This document shows, piece by piece, positions 9,801 to 18,569 of a DNA stretch of 64,000 bases. Numbering within the stretch: the stretch's first letter is position 1; each line of letters starts with the position of its first letter. A program made the translations under genes and the position numbers. The notes below the pieces were generated by a model. The model ran no database searches. It was not told where the DNA came from and was given only the letters and a program-made list of their open reading frames with translations. Origin of the DNA: Nonomuraea jabiensis. GTDB taxonomy: Bacteria > Actinomycetota > Actinomycetes > Streptosporangiales > Streptosporangiaceae. Location of the stretch: contig NZ_JACHMB010000001.1 of NCBI RefSeq assembly GCF_014204795.1, positions 4,960,001-5,024,000 on the forward strand, in the 5' to 3' direction.

Positions 9801-10149
9801 CGACAAGGAACAGCAGCGGTGGACCCTCGGCATGAGGGCCGCCGACACCGACACCGCCGCTCTCGTACGCACCCGCTCCGACGCCATCCCCAACCCGCTG
9901 GAGTGGACGCACGTCGCCGGCGTCTACGACGCGCTGGCCGGCGAGCTGCGCATCTACGTCAACGGCCAGCTCTCGACCACCACCATCACCTCCCACGCGA
10001 GCGCGTGGAACGCCACCGGCCCGCTGCAGCTGGGCCGCACCAAGACCGCGGGCGCCTTCACCGGCTACTGGCCAGGAGCCGTGGACGACGTCCGCACGTA
10101 TGACGGCGTGCTGAGCGCCGAGCAGATCGCTCAGCTGGCCGCCCAGTAA
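6880..10149 (+). CDS. Secreted DNRLRE/LamG-domain protein preceding RHS
   Basis: 1089 residues with a Sec signal peptide (positively charged start, hydrophobic core to about residue 23, cleavage near AAAA at 25-28). Residues about 290-455 form a DNRLRE-type beta-sandwich (RSFFQMAT, WSNQPAKT, FDVTSWAAD, AVIEYN motifs). A fibronectin-like region spans about 455-660. Two tandem LamG jelly-roll domains follow (about 670-875 and 878-1085) with matching blocks FTVTAWARL/FTVAAWVQL and WTHLAGVYD/WTHVAGVYD, a clear internal duplication. Such proteins are adhesive or surface-binding. The RHS gene begins only 49 bp downstream, so the two are probably one transcript. Confidence 0.88.
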   Translation: MRAVRGLVTAALAITILAVPDPLPAAAAKTVAPPPQTVQPSEDSALALARSAGKPVEVESQRSETRQVWAKPDGTFTLEQYVRPVRVRKADGWVPVDTTLRLRPDGAVETVATAADLTFSGGGTGPLARLARGAKTLELGWQGTLPKPTLNGDTATYPEVMPGVDLQVTADVDGFSHVLVVKSRAAAAGLTELSYPLSVNGLSLKSDKAGNLEAVDEGGGTIFIAPTPKMWDSQGITSPQALKEGRSPEAREATMGVALSGRKLLLRPDRKMLEDEKTRFPVYLDPYFSAARGSWTAVWKNWPSSNYLNSSDVARVGKISSTQTNRSFFQMATGATIHGKQIIKATLRTYETWSYSCSARKVEAWGTGAISKSTTWSNQPAKTRLLSTVNVAKGYGTGSCAPGGVEFDVTSWAADAAAKKWNSMTIGLYATSETDLYAWKKFKNNPVAVIEYNSIPSDPVAADAWSDPGGPCVSGDGRPVISTASPKLWAKLKDADNSVKGRFEWYNAAGTKTGEYVTATGSSGSAYYATVPVSLYADGALIRWRVRAEDGKATSAWSPWCEATVDATAPGREPVVTSPQYAEEGWNDGVGLAGTFRFEPNGVTDVAAYVYGLDTTPKSEVAPAADGTATIALTPRHDGPNVLSVRSKDRAGQLGPIRTYVFNVNGGKGPDGHWAMNEGQGTVTADAANAHPATLYGATWTTGKTGMGLRLANTYAQTSGPIADTSRNFTVTAWARLTGNAATATVVTQEGTRTGGFALQYSKPDDRWALIRPGSDADGAATVKALSAAAPRLNEWTHLAGVYDSAAGQISLYVNGKLESTVAATSPWNATGPLTIGRGKVNGAAAESWPGDVDEVRVYGRAMFADEVADLVNSAAALVGHWQLDEESGTSAAESSGRSTAATLGGGASWTAGWLDGALALDGVNGYAQTAGPAVGTRSSFTVAAWVQLDYLPTVDTAAVAQPGSRAAGFQLGFDKEQQRWTLGMRAADTDTAALVRTRSDAIPNPLEWTHVAGVYDALAGELRIYVNGQLSTTTITSHASAWNATGPLQLGRTKTAGAFTGYWPGAVDDVRTYDGVLSAEQIAQLAAQ

Positions 10150-10198
10150 ATCCACCCACCCCAGTAAGTCCGATCTGCACCCCGACTGGGAGAGGTTC

Positions 10199-13100
10199 AT
10201 GGACCTGCCGAGTGAGTTAGACCTGCCCGAATCCCGCTGGAATCGACCTAACGAACCCGACGAACCCGACTATCACGACCCTTACTGGAACCGTTTCGTC
10301 AAGCCCAAGCCCGAGTCTCCCTGGCCTCGCAGACTCGCGGGTGTGCTCACCATCGCCCTCGTCGTCCCCCTCACGTACGCCATGCCCGCGCAGGCCGCGC
10401 CCCGGCCGGCCCCCTCGGTGCAGAACGAGAAGCCGGTCAAGGGCAAGAGCGTCCCGGTCCTGCCCCCGCTGGCCGATCCCGTCGAGAAACAGGCGTGGAA
10501 GGCGCCACCAGGCGTGACCTGGCCCAAACCCCAGGCGGCGGAGCTGGGCGGCACCGGGGCGAGCACCCTGGCGGCGACCGGCTTCCCCGTGAAGCTGGCC
10601 CCGCAGAAGGGCGCCGCCGCCGCCAAGGCCGAGACCGCCGACCCCGTACGCGTCGAGCTCGTCGACTCCAAGCTGCTCGGCCTCGCGATGCGCGTATCGC
10701 CCGGCCAGGGAGCGAGCCTCAAGGCCGCGTCCGGCAAGAAGACCCGCCTGCAGATCGACTACTCGGGCTTCCGCTACGCCTACGGCGGCGACTACGGCGC
10801 CCGGCTCCGCGTGGTCAAGCTGGAGGAGTGCGCCCTGACCGAGGCGGACGGCTGCGCCGCCCCCCAGCCGGTCAAGAGCGAGAACGACCCGAAGGCGGGC
10901 ACGCTGACCGCCGAGTTCGAGCCGGCCGGCCTGTACGCGGTCACGGCCGCCGCCTCGGGCCAGTCCGGCGACCACTCCGCCACCTCGCTCGCGCCGTCGG
11001 CGAGCTGGGGCGTCGGCCCCCAGACCGGTGACTTCAACTGGGACTACGACCTGCGCACCCCTCCCGCGCTGGGCGGCGACGAGCCGGAGCTGTCGATCGA
11101 CTACTCCTCCCAGAGCGTGGACGGCCGCACCGCCTCCACCAACAACCAGGCCTCCTGGGTCGGTGAGGGCTTCGAGCTGAACCCCAGCGGCTACATCGAG
11201 CGCCGCTACAAGTCCTGCATGGTCGACGGCAAGAAGACCGGCGACCTGTGCTGGGACGGGGAGAACGTCACCCTGTCGCTCGGCAACTCGGCCGTCGAGC
11301 TGGTCAAGGACGCCACGTCCAAGCAGTGGCGGCCCAAGCGCGACGACGGCACCCGGATCGAGTACCTGACCGGGGCCACCAACGGCGACAACAACGGCGA
11401 GTACTGGCGGGTCACCGGCGCCGACGGCACCCAGTACACCTTCGGCCTGAACCGGCTGCCCGGCTGGGTCACCGGCAAGCCGGAGACGAAGTCGGTCCAG
11501 ACGGTGCCGGTGTTCGGCAACAACAGCGGCGAGCCCTGCTACAACAGCACCCCGGCCAACGCCTGGTGCCAGCAGGCGTACCGGTGGAACCTCGACTACG
11601 CGGTGGACACCCACGGCAACGCCACCACCTACTGGTACGCGCAGGAGAAGAACTACTACGGCCGCAACATGAAGCCCGAGCTGGGCACCGTGTACGACCG
11701 CGCGGGCTACCTCACCCGCATCGACTACGGCTACCTGCAGAACGAGCTGTTCACCAAGGCTCCCGCCGCCCGCGTCGTCTTCGACGTGGCCGAGCGCTGC
11801 CTGCCCAGCGGCACCATTACCTGCGCCGCCGACCAGCTCAAGAAGGAGACCGCCAGCAGCTGGCCGGACGTCCCGTTCGACCAGATCTGCGACTCCGGCG
11901 TGAAGTGCACCGACCGCCTGGCGCCGACGTTCTTCACCCGTAAGCGCCTGGTCAAGGTCACCACGCAGATCGTCAACACCTCGGGCCAGTACACCCCGGT
12001 GGACTCCTGGACGCTGGCTCACCAGTTCCCCGCCTCGGGCGACGGCATGAGCCCGGCGCTGTGGCTGGCCTCGATCCAGCAGTCCGGTCACGTGGGCGGC
12101 ACGATCACGCTGCCCAAGGTCACGTTCACCGGCGTCCAGCTGCCCAACCGGGTGGACGCCAACGAGGGCCGCGCCCCGCTGGTCAAGTGGCGCGTTCAGG
12201 CCGTGAACAACGAGTCCGGCGGTGAGCTGCGCGTCAACTACTCCGCGGCCGACTGCAAGCCCGGCGACGTGCCCACGGCGGACAAGAACGCCAGGCGCTG
12301 CTTCCCGCAGCGCTGGTCACCGCCGAACGAGGCCGAGGTGACCGACTGGTTCCACAAGTACGTGGTCACCCAGACGATGGAGGTGGACCGCGTCGGCGGC
12401 GCGCCCAACGTCGTCACCGACTACGAGTACCTCGACGGGACGGCCTGGCACTACGCCGAGAACGTCCTGGTCAAGCCCGAGCACCGTACGTGGTCCGAGT
12501 TCCGGGGCTACGGCCGGGTCCGGGTGCGCCAGGGCGACGGCCAGGACACCAAGCGCACGCTGACGGAGTTCCGCTACTTCCGCGGCATGCACGGTGACAA
12601 GCAGGCCGACGGCTCCAAGCGCAGCGCGCAGGTCACGGACTCCGAGGGCGTCAAGCTGGACGACCTCGACCAGTTCGCGGGCTTCGAGCGCGAGGAGATC
12701 GTCTACGACGGCGACGGCGGGGCCATCCTGAGCGCGACGCTCGAGGAGCCCTGGTCCGTCAAGACCGCCGAGTCCACGCAGAGCGGCGTCACCAAGGCCG
12801 CGTACGTGGTCGAGCCCAAGTCCATGGTCACCCGCACCGCGCTGGAGGGAGGCAAGTGGCGTCGTACCGGCGAGGAGCGCGAGTACGACACCAAGGGCCT
12901 GCTCCTCCAGGTGGAGGAGAAGGGCGACCTGGCCACGACCGACGACGACCAGTGCACCCGCTACACCTACGCCCGCAACGACACCAGCTGGATGCTCGAC
13001 TACACGAGCCGGATCCAGAAGGTCGCCGCCGGCTGCGGCACCGCCGTGTCCAAGCTGGCCGCCGGTGAGATCATCTCCGACCAGAAGGTCCAGTACGACA

Positions 13101-16100
13101 ACAAGGCGTACGGCCAGGCGCCGACCAAGGGTGACGTGACCACCGTCGAGAACACCGTCTCCGGGGACGGCGCGACGATCGTCGAGAGCACCCACACCTA
13201 CGACGCCTACGGCCGCGAGACCAGCGAGACCGACGCGCTGGGCACCAAGTCCACCACCACCTACACCCCGACGGCGGGCGCGCCCCCGACCGAGATCAAG
13301 GAGACCAACCAGCTCGGCCACGTCGAGCGCACCCTGCTCGACCCGGCCTGGGGCGAGCCCATCGCCGAGATCGACGCGAACAACCGCCGCATCGACATGG
13401 AGTACGACGCGCTCGGCCGCCTGATCAAGGTCTGGCAGCCCGACCGGAGCAAGGCGGCCAACCAGTCGCCCAGCACCGAGTACTCCTACACGATGCGCAC
13501 CGACGGTCCCAGCTTCGTCACCACGAAGACGCTGAACGCGGACGGCACCTACAGCGCGAGCCACGAGCTGTACGACGGCCTGATGCGCAAGCGCCAGACC
13601 CAGGAGCCCGCGCCCCGCGACGAGCAGACGCAGGACCCGGCGCTGCGTGACGGGCGCACGATCACCGACACCATCTACAACTCGCTCGGCGAGGCGGCCA
13701 AGTCGAACACCGGCTACTTCGCCACCGGGACGCCCTCCACCGACCTGTTCGGCGTGGCCGACGCGGACGTGCCCAACCAGGTCGTGGTGACCTTCGACGG
13801 CAGCGGTGACGCCAACGCGCAGATCCTCAAGGCGAAGGGCCAGGAGAAGTACCGGGTCAGCACCACGCAGCAGGGCGACCGGGTCCACATCACGCCGCCG
13901 CCCGGAGGCACCGCCACGACCCGCATCGGCGACGCCGATGACCGGCTCATCGAGTTGCGCCAGTACAAGGGCGCGACCCCGACCGGCGAGTACGAGTCCA
14001 CCAAGTACACCTACGACCACGCCGGACGCCTGTCCACGGTGACCGACGCGGCGGGCAACGTGTGGCGCCACCACTACGACATGCGCGGCCGCGAGATCAA
14101 GATGGAGGACCCCGACAAGGGCGTCACCACGATGACGTACAACGACGCCGACGAGCTGGTCACCACGACCGACTCGCGCGGCAAGACGTTGTACTACGTC
14201 TACGACGCGCTGGGCCGCAAGAAGGAGCTGCGCGACGGCTCCGCGACCGGTCCGCTCCTCGCCGAGTGGCAGTACGACGCGCTGGCCAAGGGCCACATGA
14301 ACGCCAGCATCCGCTACACGGGCGGGCAGGCGTACAAGGCCGAGATCAACGCCATCGACTCGGACTACCGCACGCTGCGCGAGACCGTCACCATCCCCGA
14401 GCGGGAGGGCAAGCTGGCGGGCTCCTACCAGCTCAACACCCGCTACACGGCCGACGACCAGGTCCAGTCCGTCAGCTTCCCGGCCGCGGGCGGCCTGGCG
14501 GAGGAGCAGGTCGTCTACACCTACGACGAGCTCAGCCAGCCGACCAAGGTCAGCGGCCTGTCGACGTACGTGACCGCGACCCGCTACTCCAAGCTGGGCG
14601 AGACCCTGCAGACGGAGCTGAGCACCGGGGGCAAGAAGACCTGGCTCACCTACACCCATGACGAGGCCACCCGCAGGATGTCCAGGCTGCAGGTGGACAG
14701 GGAGGGCGCCCCGGCGACCGACCTGGACCTCAACTACACCTACGACGCGGTCGGCAACATCACCAAGATCGCCGACAAGGGCGCGAGCGGCCAGGACACG
14801 CAGTGCTTCAAGTACGACCATCTGCGCCGGATGACCTCGGCGTGGACGGCCACCGACGACTGCGCCAGCGGCAGCCCGCAGTCCGACAAGATCGGCGGCG
14901 TGGCCCCGTACGCGGTCAGCTACGAGTACGACGCCACCGGCAACCGGCTCAAGGAGATCAAGCACGCCTGGGGCGGCGCGGGTGAGACCACCCGTACCTC
15001 CACCTACCCGGCGGCGGGCGGCAAGCAGCCGCACGCGCTGCAGACCGTCGGGTCGGACCTGTTCGAGTACGACGCTGCGGGCAACACCACCAGGCGCAAG
15101 GTCGGCAACTCCGACCAGAGCCTGGTCTGGGACGCCGAGGGCAACCTGGAGTCGGTGACGGAGGCGGGCAAGACGACGTCCTTCGTGTACAACGCGGAGG
15201 GCGACCGGCTGATCCGCAAGACGCCGACCGACTCCACGCTCTACATCGACGACATCGAGTTGCGGTTCGACTTCGCCAAGGACGCCGTCGAGCAGACCCG
15301 CTACTACACCATCGGCGGCGAGCCCATCGCGGTGCGCACGCCGGACAACCAGGTCTACTTCCTGATCAACGACCACCAGGGCACCGCTCAGGCGGCGGTG
15401 AACGCCGGCACCGGGGAGCTGGCCGTACGGAGGACGACTCCGTTCGGCGAGAACCGGGGATCGCCACCGGCGTTCTGGCCGGGGCAGCGCGGGTTCGTGG
15501 GAGGCACGCAGGACTCCACGACCGGGCTCGTCCACCTCGGCGCCCGCGAGTACGACCCCAAGAACGGGCGCTTCCTGTCGGTCGACCCCGTCATGGAGGA
15601 GCAGAACCCGCAGCAGCTCAACGCCTACGCCTACGCCAACAACAGCCCCGTCACCATGAGCGACCCCGACGGCCAGCTGTTCTGGTTCGTCGCGGCGGTC
15701 GTGGTGCGGGTCTCGGCGCAGATCATCGCCAGGAGGCTGGCGATGGCCGCCGCCAGGCGGGCCGCCATCGCGGCGGCGCGTGCGGCGGCCAGGCGGGCCG
15801 CCCTCGCGGCGGCGCGGCGCCGGGCACTGGCGGAGGCCAGGCGGAGAGCCGCGGCCGAGGCCAAGAAGCGGGCCCTGGAGGCGGCGCGGAAGAAGGCCGC
15901 GGCCGCGGCCAGGAAGAAACTCCAGGAACAGGCCAAGAAGAGGGCGGCCGAGCGGGCCAGGAAGGCGGCGACGGCACGGGCGCAGCGGCGGGCCGCGGCG
16001 GCGGCGAGAAGAGAGGCGAGGAGAAAGGCCGCCGAGGCGGCGGCGAAGCGCCGGGCCGCGGCGGCGGCCAGGACGCGCAACAGGCGGGCCGGCCGGGTCC

Positions 16101-16486
16101 CCAGCGGGATCCAGCGGGCACGGCAGCGTCCGGCGCAGCGGCCGACCAGCCACAGGGCGCAGCAGCGGCAGGCGCCGCCCAGAGACAGCCGGCAGCCGAT
16201 GCAGCCACGGCCGAGTCAGATCTACCGCAACGACGGCTCGACTCAGCCGACGCAGTCCTACACCGTCTACCGAGACGGCCGGATGTATCCGGACGGACCG
16301 CCGCCCGCGGCCCGGCCCGGTGGCTCCGGCCAGGGTGAACGTCAGATCTTCAGGCCGGAGAAGATCGAGCCCGAGAACACGAGGACGGGCACGATCGCCG
16401 AAACCGGCTTCAAGGTCACCCAGTATCTCGACAAGAGCGGACTGGCCGACGCGCTCGACATCATCATCTGGGGCTTGGGAGGTTAG
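10199..16486 (+). CDS. Large secreted RHS/YD-repeat protein with RHS-associated core and Ala/Arg-rich tail
   Basis: 2095 residues. A long charged N-terminus precedes a hydrophobic export signal (about 44-66, cleavage near QAAP). An actinobacterial RHS N-terminal region follows (WVGEGFELNPSGYIERRY), then many YD repeats (YDALGRLIKV, YDHAGRLSTV, YDAVGNITKI, YDATGNRLKE). The RHS-associated core starts near residue 1725 (NDHQGTAQAAVN) and ends FLSVDPVMEEQNPQQLNAYA...SDPDG at about 1823. RHS shells encapsulate a C-terminal cargo, usually a toxin. Here the 273-residue tail is a hydrophobic patch, then about 120 residues of Ala/Arg/Lys heptad-like sequence (about 1844-1964), then a Pro/Gln/Arg-rich stretch ending IIIWGLGG. 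No Hint, nuclease or deaminase motif and no immunity gene were found. Confidence 0.92.
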   Translation: MDLPSELDLPESRWNRPNEPDEPDYHDPYWNRFVKPKPESPWPRRLAGVLTIALVVPLTYAMPAQAAPRPAPSVQNEKPVKGKSVPVLPPLADPVEKQAWKAPPGVTWPKPQAAELGGTGASTLAATGFPVKLAPQKGAAAAKAETADPVRVELVDSKLLGLAMRVSPGQGASLKAASGKKTRLQIDYSGFRYAYGGDYGARLRVVKLEECALTEADGCAAPQPVKSENDPKAGTLTAEFEPAGLYAVTAAASGQSGDHSATSLAPSASWGVGPQTGDFNWDYDLRTPPALGGDEPELSIDYSSQSVDGRTASTNNQASWVGEGFELNPSGYIERRYKSCMVDGKKTGDLCWDGENVTLSLGNSAVELVKDATSKQWRPKRDDGTRIEYLTGATNGDNNGEYWRVTGADGTQYTFGLNRLPGWVTGKPETKSVQTVPVFGNNSGEPCYNSTPANAWCQQAYRWNLDYAVDTHGNATTYWYAQEKNYYGRNMKPELGTVYDRAGYLTRIDYGYLQNELFTKAPAARVVFDVAERCLPSGTITCAADQLKKETASSWPDVPFDQICDSGVKCTDRLAPTFFTRKRLVKVTTQIVNTSGQYTPVDSWTLAHQFPASGDGMSPALWLASIQQSGHVGGTITLPKVTFTGVQLPNRVDANEGRAPLVKWRVQAVNNESGGELRVNYSAADCKPGDVPTADKNARRCFPQRWSPPNEAEVTDWFHKYVVTQTMEVDRVGGAPNVVTDYEYLDGTAWHYAENVLVKPEHRTWSEFRGYGRVRVRQGDGQDTKRTLTEFRYFRGMHGDKQADGSKRSAQVTDSEGVKLDDLDQFAGFEREEIVYDGDGGAILSATLEEPWSVKTAESTQSGVTKAAYVVEPKSMVTRTALEGGKWRRTGEEREYDTKGLLLQVEEKGDLATTDDDQCTRYTYARNDTSWMLDYTSRIQKVAAGCGTAVSKLAAGEIISDQKVQYDNKAYGQAPTKGDVTTVENTVSGDGATIVESTHTYDAYGRETSETDALGTKSTTTYTPTAGAPPTEIKETNQLGHVERTLLDPAWGEPIAEIDANNRRIDMEYDALGRLIKVWQPDRSKAANQSPSTEYSYTMRTDGPSFVTTKTLNADGTYSASHELYDGLMRKRQTQEPAPRDEQTQDPALRDGRTITDTIYNSLGEAAKSNTGYFATGTPSTDLFGVADADVPNQVVVTFDGSGDANAQILKAKGQEKYRVSTTQQGDRVHITPPPGGTATTRIGDADDRLIELRQYKGATPTGEYESTKYTYDHAGRLSTVTDAAGNVWRHHYDMRGREIKMEDPDKGVTTMTYNDADELVTTTDSRGKTLYYVYDALGRKKELRDGSATGPLLAEWQYDALAKGHMNASIRYTGGQAYKAEINAIDSDYRTLRETVTIPEREGKLAGSYQLNTRYTADDQVQSVSFPAAGGLAEEQVVYTYDELSQPTKVSGLSTYVTATRYSKLGETLQTELSTGGKKTWLTYTHDEATRRMSRLQVDREGAPATDLDLNYTYDAVGNITKIADKGASGQDTQCFKYDHLRRMTSAWTATDDCASGSPQSDKIGGVAPYAVSYEYDATGNRLKEIKHAWGGAGETTRTSTYPAAGGKQPHALQTVGSDLFEYDAAGNTTRRKVGNSDQSLVWDAEGNLESVTEAGKTTSFVYNAEGDRLIRKTPTDSTLYIDDIELRFDFAKDAVEQTRYYTIGGEPIAVRTPDNQVYFLINDHQGTAQAAVNAGTGELAVRRTTPFGENRGSPPAFWPGQRGFVGGTQDSTTGLVHLGAREYDPKNGRFLSVDPVMEEQNPQQLNAYAYANNSPVTMSDPDGQLFWFVAAVVVRVSAQIIARRLAMAAARRAAIAAARAAARRAALAAARRRALAEARRRAAAEAKKRALEAARKKAAAAARKKLQEQAKKRAAERARKAATARAQRRAAAAARREARRKAAEAAAKRRAAAAARTRNRRAGRVPSGIQRARQRPAQRPTSHRAQQRQAPPRDSRQPMQPRPSQIYRNDGSTQPTQSYTVYRDGRMYPDGPPPAARPGGSGQGERQIFRPEKIEPENTRTGTIAETGFKVTQYLDKSGLADALDIIIWGLGG

Positions 16487-16501
16487 CCCCAACTGATCGG
16501 A

Positions 16502-16544
16502 CACCGGCGCGGGACCCTCACGGGGTTCCGCGCCGGTGGCGTTT
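16502..16544 (+). terminator. Intrinsic terminator of the LamG-RHS unit
   Basis: A long inverted repeat, CACCGGCGCGGGACCC (16502-16517) against GGGGTTCCGCGCCGGTG (16522-16538), pairs over about 15 bp and is followed by GCGTTTTCG. It sits 16 bp after the RHS stop, showing that the transcription unit ends without a downstream immunity gene. Confidence 0.8.
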
Positions 16545-16595
16545 TCGGGCGAGATATCACTAGAATCTTGTTCGGTAATGACTCTAGGAGGCAGC

Positions 16596-17354
16596 GTGGG
16601 CGCGTTCGATCTCAGTGGGAAGCAGGCTCTGGTCACGGGGGCGTCGAAGGGGATCGGGCGGGGCATCGCGCTCGCCTACGCCGAGGCGGGGGCCGACGTG
16701 GCGCTCGTGTCCCGGTCGGCCGAGAGCCTGGCCGAGGTGGCCAAGGAGGTCGAGGCGCTGGGCAGGCGCGCGGTCGTCCTCCCCGCCGACCTCACCGACC
16801 GCGACGCCGCCGCGGGGGCCGTCACGGCGGCCATCGACGGGCTCGGGCACCTCGACATCGTGGTCAACAACGCGGGCGGGTCGAACTTCCTCGTCGAGTT
16901 CAAGGACCTGCGGCTGTCGGGGTGGGACAAGCTGATGCGGCTCAACCTCGACTCGGCCATGACCGTCTGCCACACCGTCGCGCCCCACCTGCTGGAGCGG
17001 GGTGGCGGCACGGTCATCAACGTGGCGTCGGTGGCGGCGCTCGGCGCGCCCTTCCTCGCCCCGTACGCCGCCGCCAAGGCCGGGCTGGTGGCGCTGACCA
17101 AGACGCTGGCCGTGGAGTGGGCGCAGGCGGGGGTGCGGGTCAACGCGCTGTGCCCCGGCTGGACGGCCACCGACCTCAACCGGAACCTCTGGGAGGACGA
17201 GACCTCCGGCGCCGCCACGGTCGCCACCGTGCCCATGCGACGCTGGGGGACGGTGGCGGAGATGGCCCAGCCGGCCGTGTTCCTGGCCAGCTCGGCTTCC
17301 GCGTACATGACGGGCCAGGTGCTGTTCGTGGACGGCGGCGCCACCGCCATCTAA
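16596..17354 (+). CDS. Short-chain dehydrogenase/reductase (classical SDR)
   Basis: 252 residues from the GTG at 16596, chosen because a perfect AGGAGG lies 4 bases upstream; an ATG at 16578 would include the Shine-Dalgarno as coding and is less likely. Classical SDR motifs are complete: TGASKGIG (14-21), NNAG (91-94), Ser145, Tyr157 and Lys161 (YAAAK). The C-terminal block MTGQVLFVDGG is also typical. It is an NAD(P)H-dependent oxidoreductase, perhaps FabG- or gluconate dehydrogenase-like; substrate unknown. It stands alone. Confidence 0.92.
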   Translation: MGAFDLSGKQALVTGASKGIGRGIALAYAEAGADVALVSRSAESLAEVAKEVEALGRRAVVLPADLTDRDAAAGAVTAAIDGLGHLDIVVNNAGGSNFLVEFKDLRLSGWDKLMRLNLDSAMTVCHTVAPHLLERGGGTVINVASVAALGAPFLAPYAAAKAGLVALTKTLAVEWAQAGVRVNALCPGWTATDLNRNLWEDETSGAATVATVPMRRWGTVAEMAQPAVFLASSASAYMTGQVLFVDGGATAI

Positions 17355-17516
17355 TTGTGTACGCGATTATTCGCCGGGCCAATGCCAGCTTTATAGCCGA
17401 CATTGGCGAAATGCCGCCTTTATGGTGGACTTTTAGCGAAGCACTCTCGGTTTTCAGCACATATAGGCATACGACATTGAGTGCTTGCGGCCGTGAACCG
17501 GGCTACCGTGTGGTCC

Positions 17517-18302
17517 GTGCAGCTCTACACGAGATCGGCCGGAACCGGGCTCCCGGTTGTGCTGCTTCACGCGTTCCCGCTCTCGTCGGCCATGTGGCTG
17601 GCCCAGCGCGAAGGACTGGCCAAGGCCTGCAGGGTCGTCACCCCCGACCTGCGCGGCTTCGGCGGGTCCCGGCTGGGCGACGAGGAGCCCTCGCTCGACC
17701 TGATGGCCGACGACGTCGCCAGGCTGCTCGATGACGAGGGCATCGAGCGGGCGGTGGTCGGCGGGCTGTCGATGGGTGGCTACGTGACCATGGCGTTCTG
17801 CCGTCGGCACCCTGACCGGGTGCTCGGCGTGATCCTGGCCGACACCAAGGCCGGCGCCGACCCGCCCCCGGCGCGGGAGAACAGGGAGCGCATCGCGCGG
17901 GCCGTGCTCTCCGACGGCAGCGAGGTGCTGGTCAGCGAGGTGCTCCCGGCGCTCATCGGGCCGACCACCAAGGAGCGGCGGGCCATGGTGTTCGGGCGGG
18001 TCAAGGGGCTCGTGCAGTCGGCGCCGCCGGGCGCGGTCGCCTGGGCGCAACGGGCGATGGCCGCGCGGCCCGACTCCTTCGACACGCTGAGCGCGCTGAA
18101 GGTGCCGGTGCTGGTCGTGGTGGGGGAGGAGGACGAGCTGTCGCCACCCGCCGAGGCAGAGGCGATGGCGCGCGCCGTGCCCGACGGGCGACTGGAGATC
18201 ATCCCGAAGGCCGGCCATCTGAGCGCGGTGGAGCAGCCCGAGGCCTTCAACGCGGCCGTCACCGAATTCCTCCGCACCGACCTGGCCACCCCCCACCCCT
18301 GA
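17517..18302 (+). CDS. Alpha/beta hydrolase
   Basis: About 261 residues. It shows an LLHAFPLSS oxyanion loop, nucleophile elbow G83-L-S85-M-G87, an acidic residue in VVGEEDELSPP and the catalytic His in AGHLSAVEQP, the order of a complete esterase/haloperoxidase-like fold. The GTG at 17517 is preferred because TACCGT ends 7 bases before it with no ribosome-binding site, the leaderless pattern seen elsewhere in this window; GTG at 17481 is in frame but lies upstream of that -10. It is monocistronic, and the substrate is unknown. Confidence 0.88.
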   Translation: MQLYTRSAGTGLPVVLLHAFPLSSAMWLAQREGLAKACRVVTPDLRGFGGSRLGDEEPSLDLMADDVARLLDDEGIERAVVGGLSMGGYVTMAFCRRHPDRVLGVILADTKAGADPPPARENRERIARAVLSDGSEVLVSEVLPALIGPTTKERRAMVFGRVKGLVQSAPPGAVAWAQRAMAARPDSFDTLSALKVPVLVVVGEEDELSPPAEAEAMARAVPDGRLEIIPKAGHLSAVEQPEAFNAAVTEFLRTDLATPHP

Positions 18303-18360
18303 CCCCCTCACCCGGCGGCCGGGTTGCCCGCCGCCGCCCTTCCCCGCCCAAGGACCGCGC

Positions 18361-18507
18361 CCTTCCTCCCGAGGAGACCTCAACCCTCCCTCTCCCAAGG
18401 GAACCTCAGCGCTCCCTTCCCCGAAGGGCCTCCCCAAGGGACCTCAGCCGTCCCTCTCCTCGGGGGACCTCAGCCCTCCCTCTCCCTCTCCCGAAGGACC
18501 TCAGCCG
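18361..18507. repeat. Degenerate tandem repeats (about 26 bp) between convergent genes
   Basis: About six imperfect copies of a unit like CTCCCTCTCCCGAAGGGACC followed by TCAGC fill most of the gap between the hydrolase stop (18302) and the permease stop (18570). Each copy contains CCC(G/A)AAGGG, which can form a small hairpin, so the array could act as a bidirectional transcription stop. No gene is seen here. Confidence 0.7.
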
Positions 18508-18569
18508 GAGTGAGGCGGGCGACGGGGGCGCGGTGGGCAACCGGGGCTCGACCCTCCTACGAGAGGCCC

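Noticed and set aside
6913..10200. A 1095-codon minus-strand frame across the LamG protein
   Set aside because: Same cause as above: no domain, no start signal and fully contained in a recognisable secreted protein gene.
15840..16090. The Ala/Arg-rich part of the RHS gene as a frameshifted toxin
   Set aside because: The frame stays open to a natural stop with codon use as in the rest of the gene, and the other frames show no recognisable toxin motif.
12317..16666. A 1449-codon open frame on the minus strand across the RHS gene
   Set aside because: It is antisense to clearly coding RHS sequence, has low-complexity Gly/Arg/Val composition with no motif, and arises from the high GC content at third positions.
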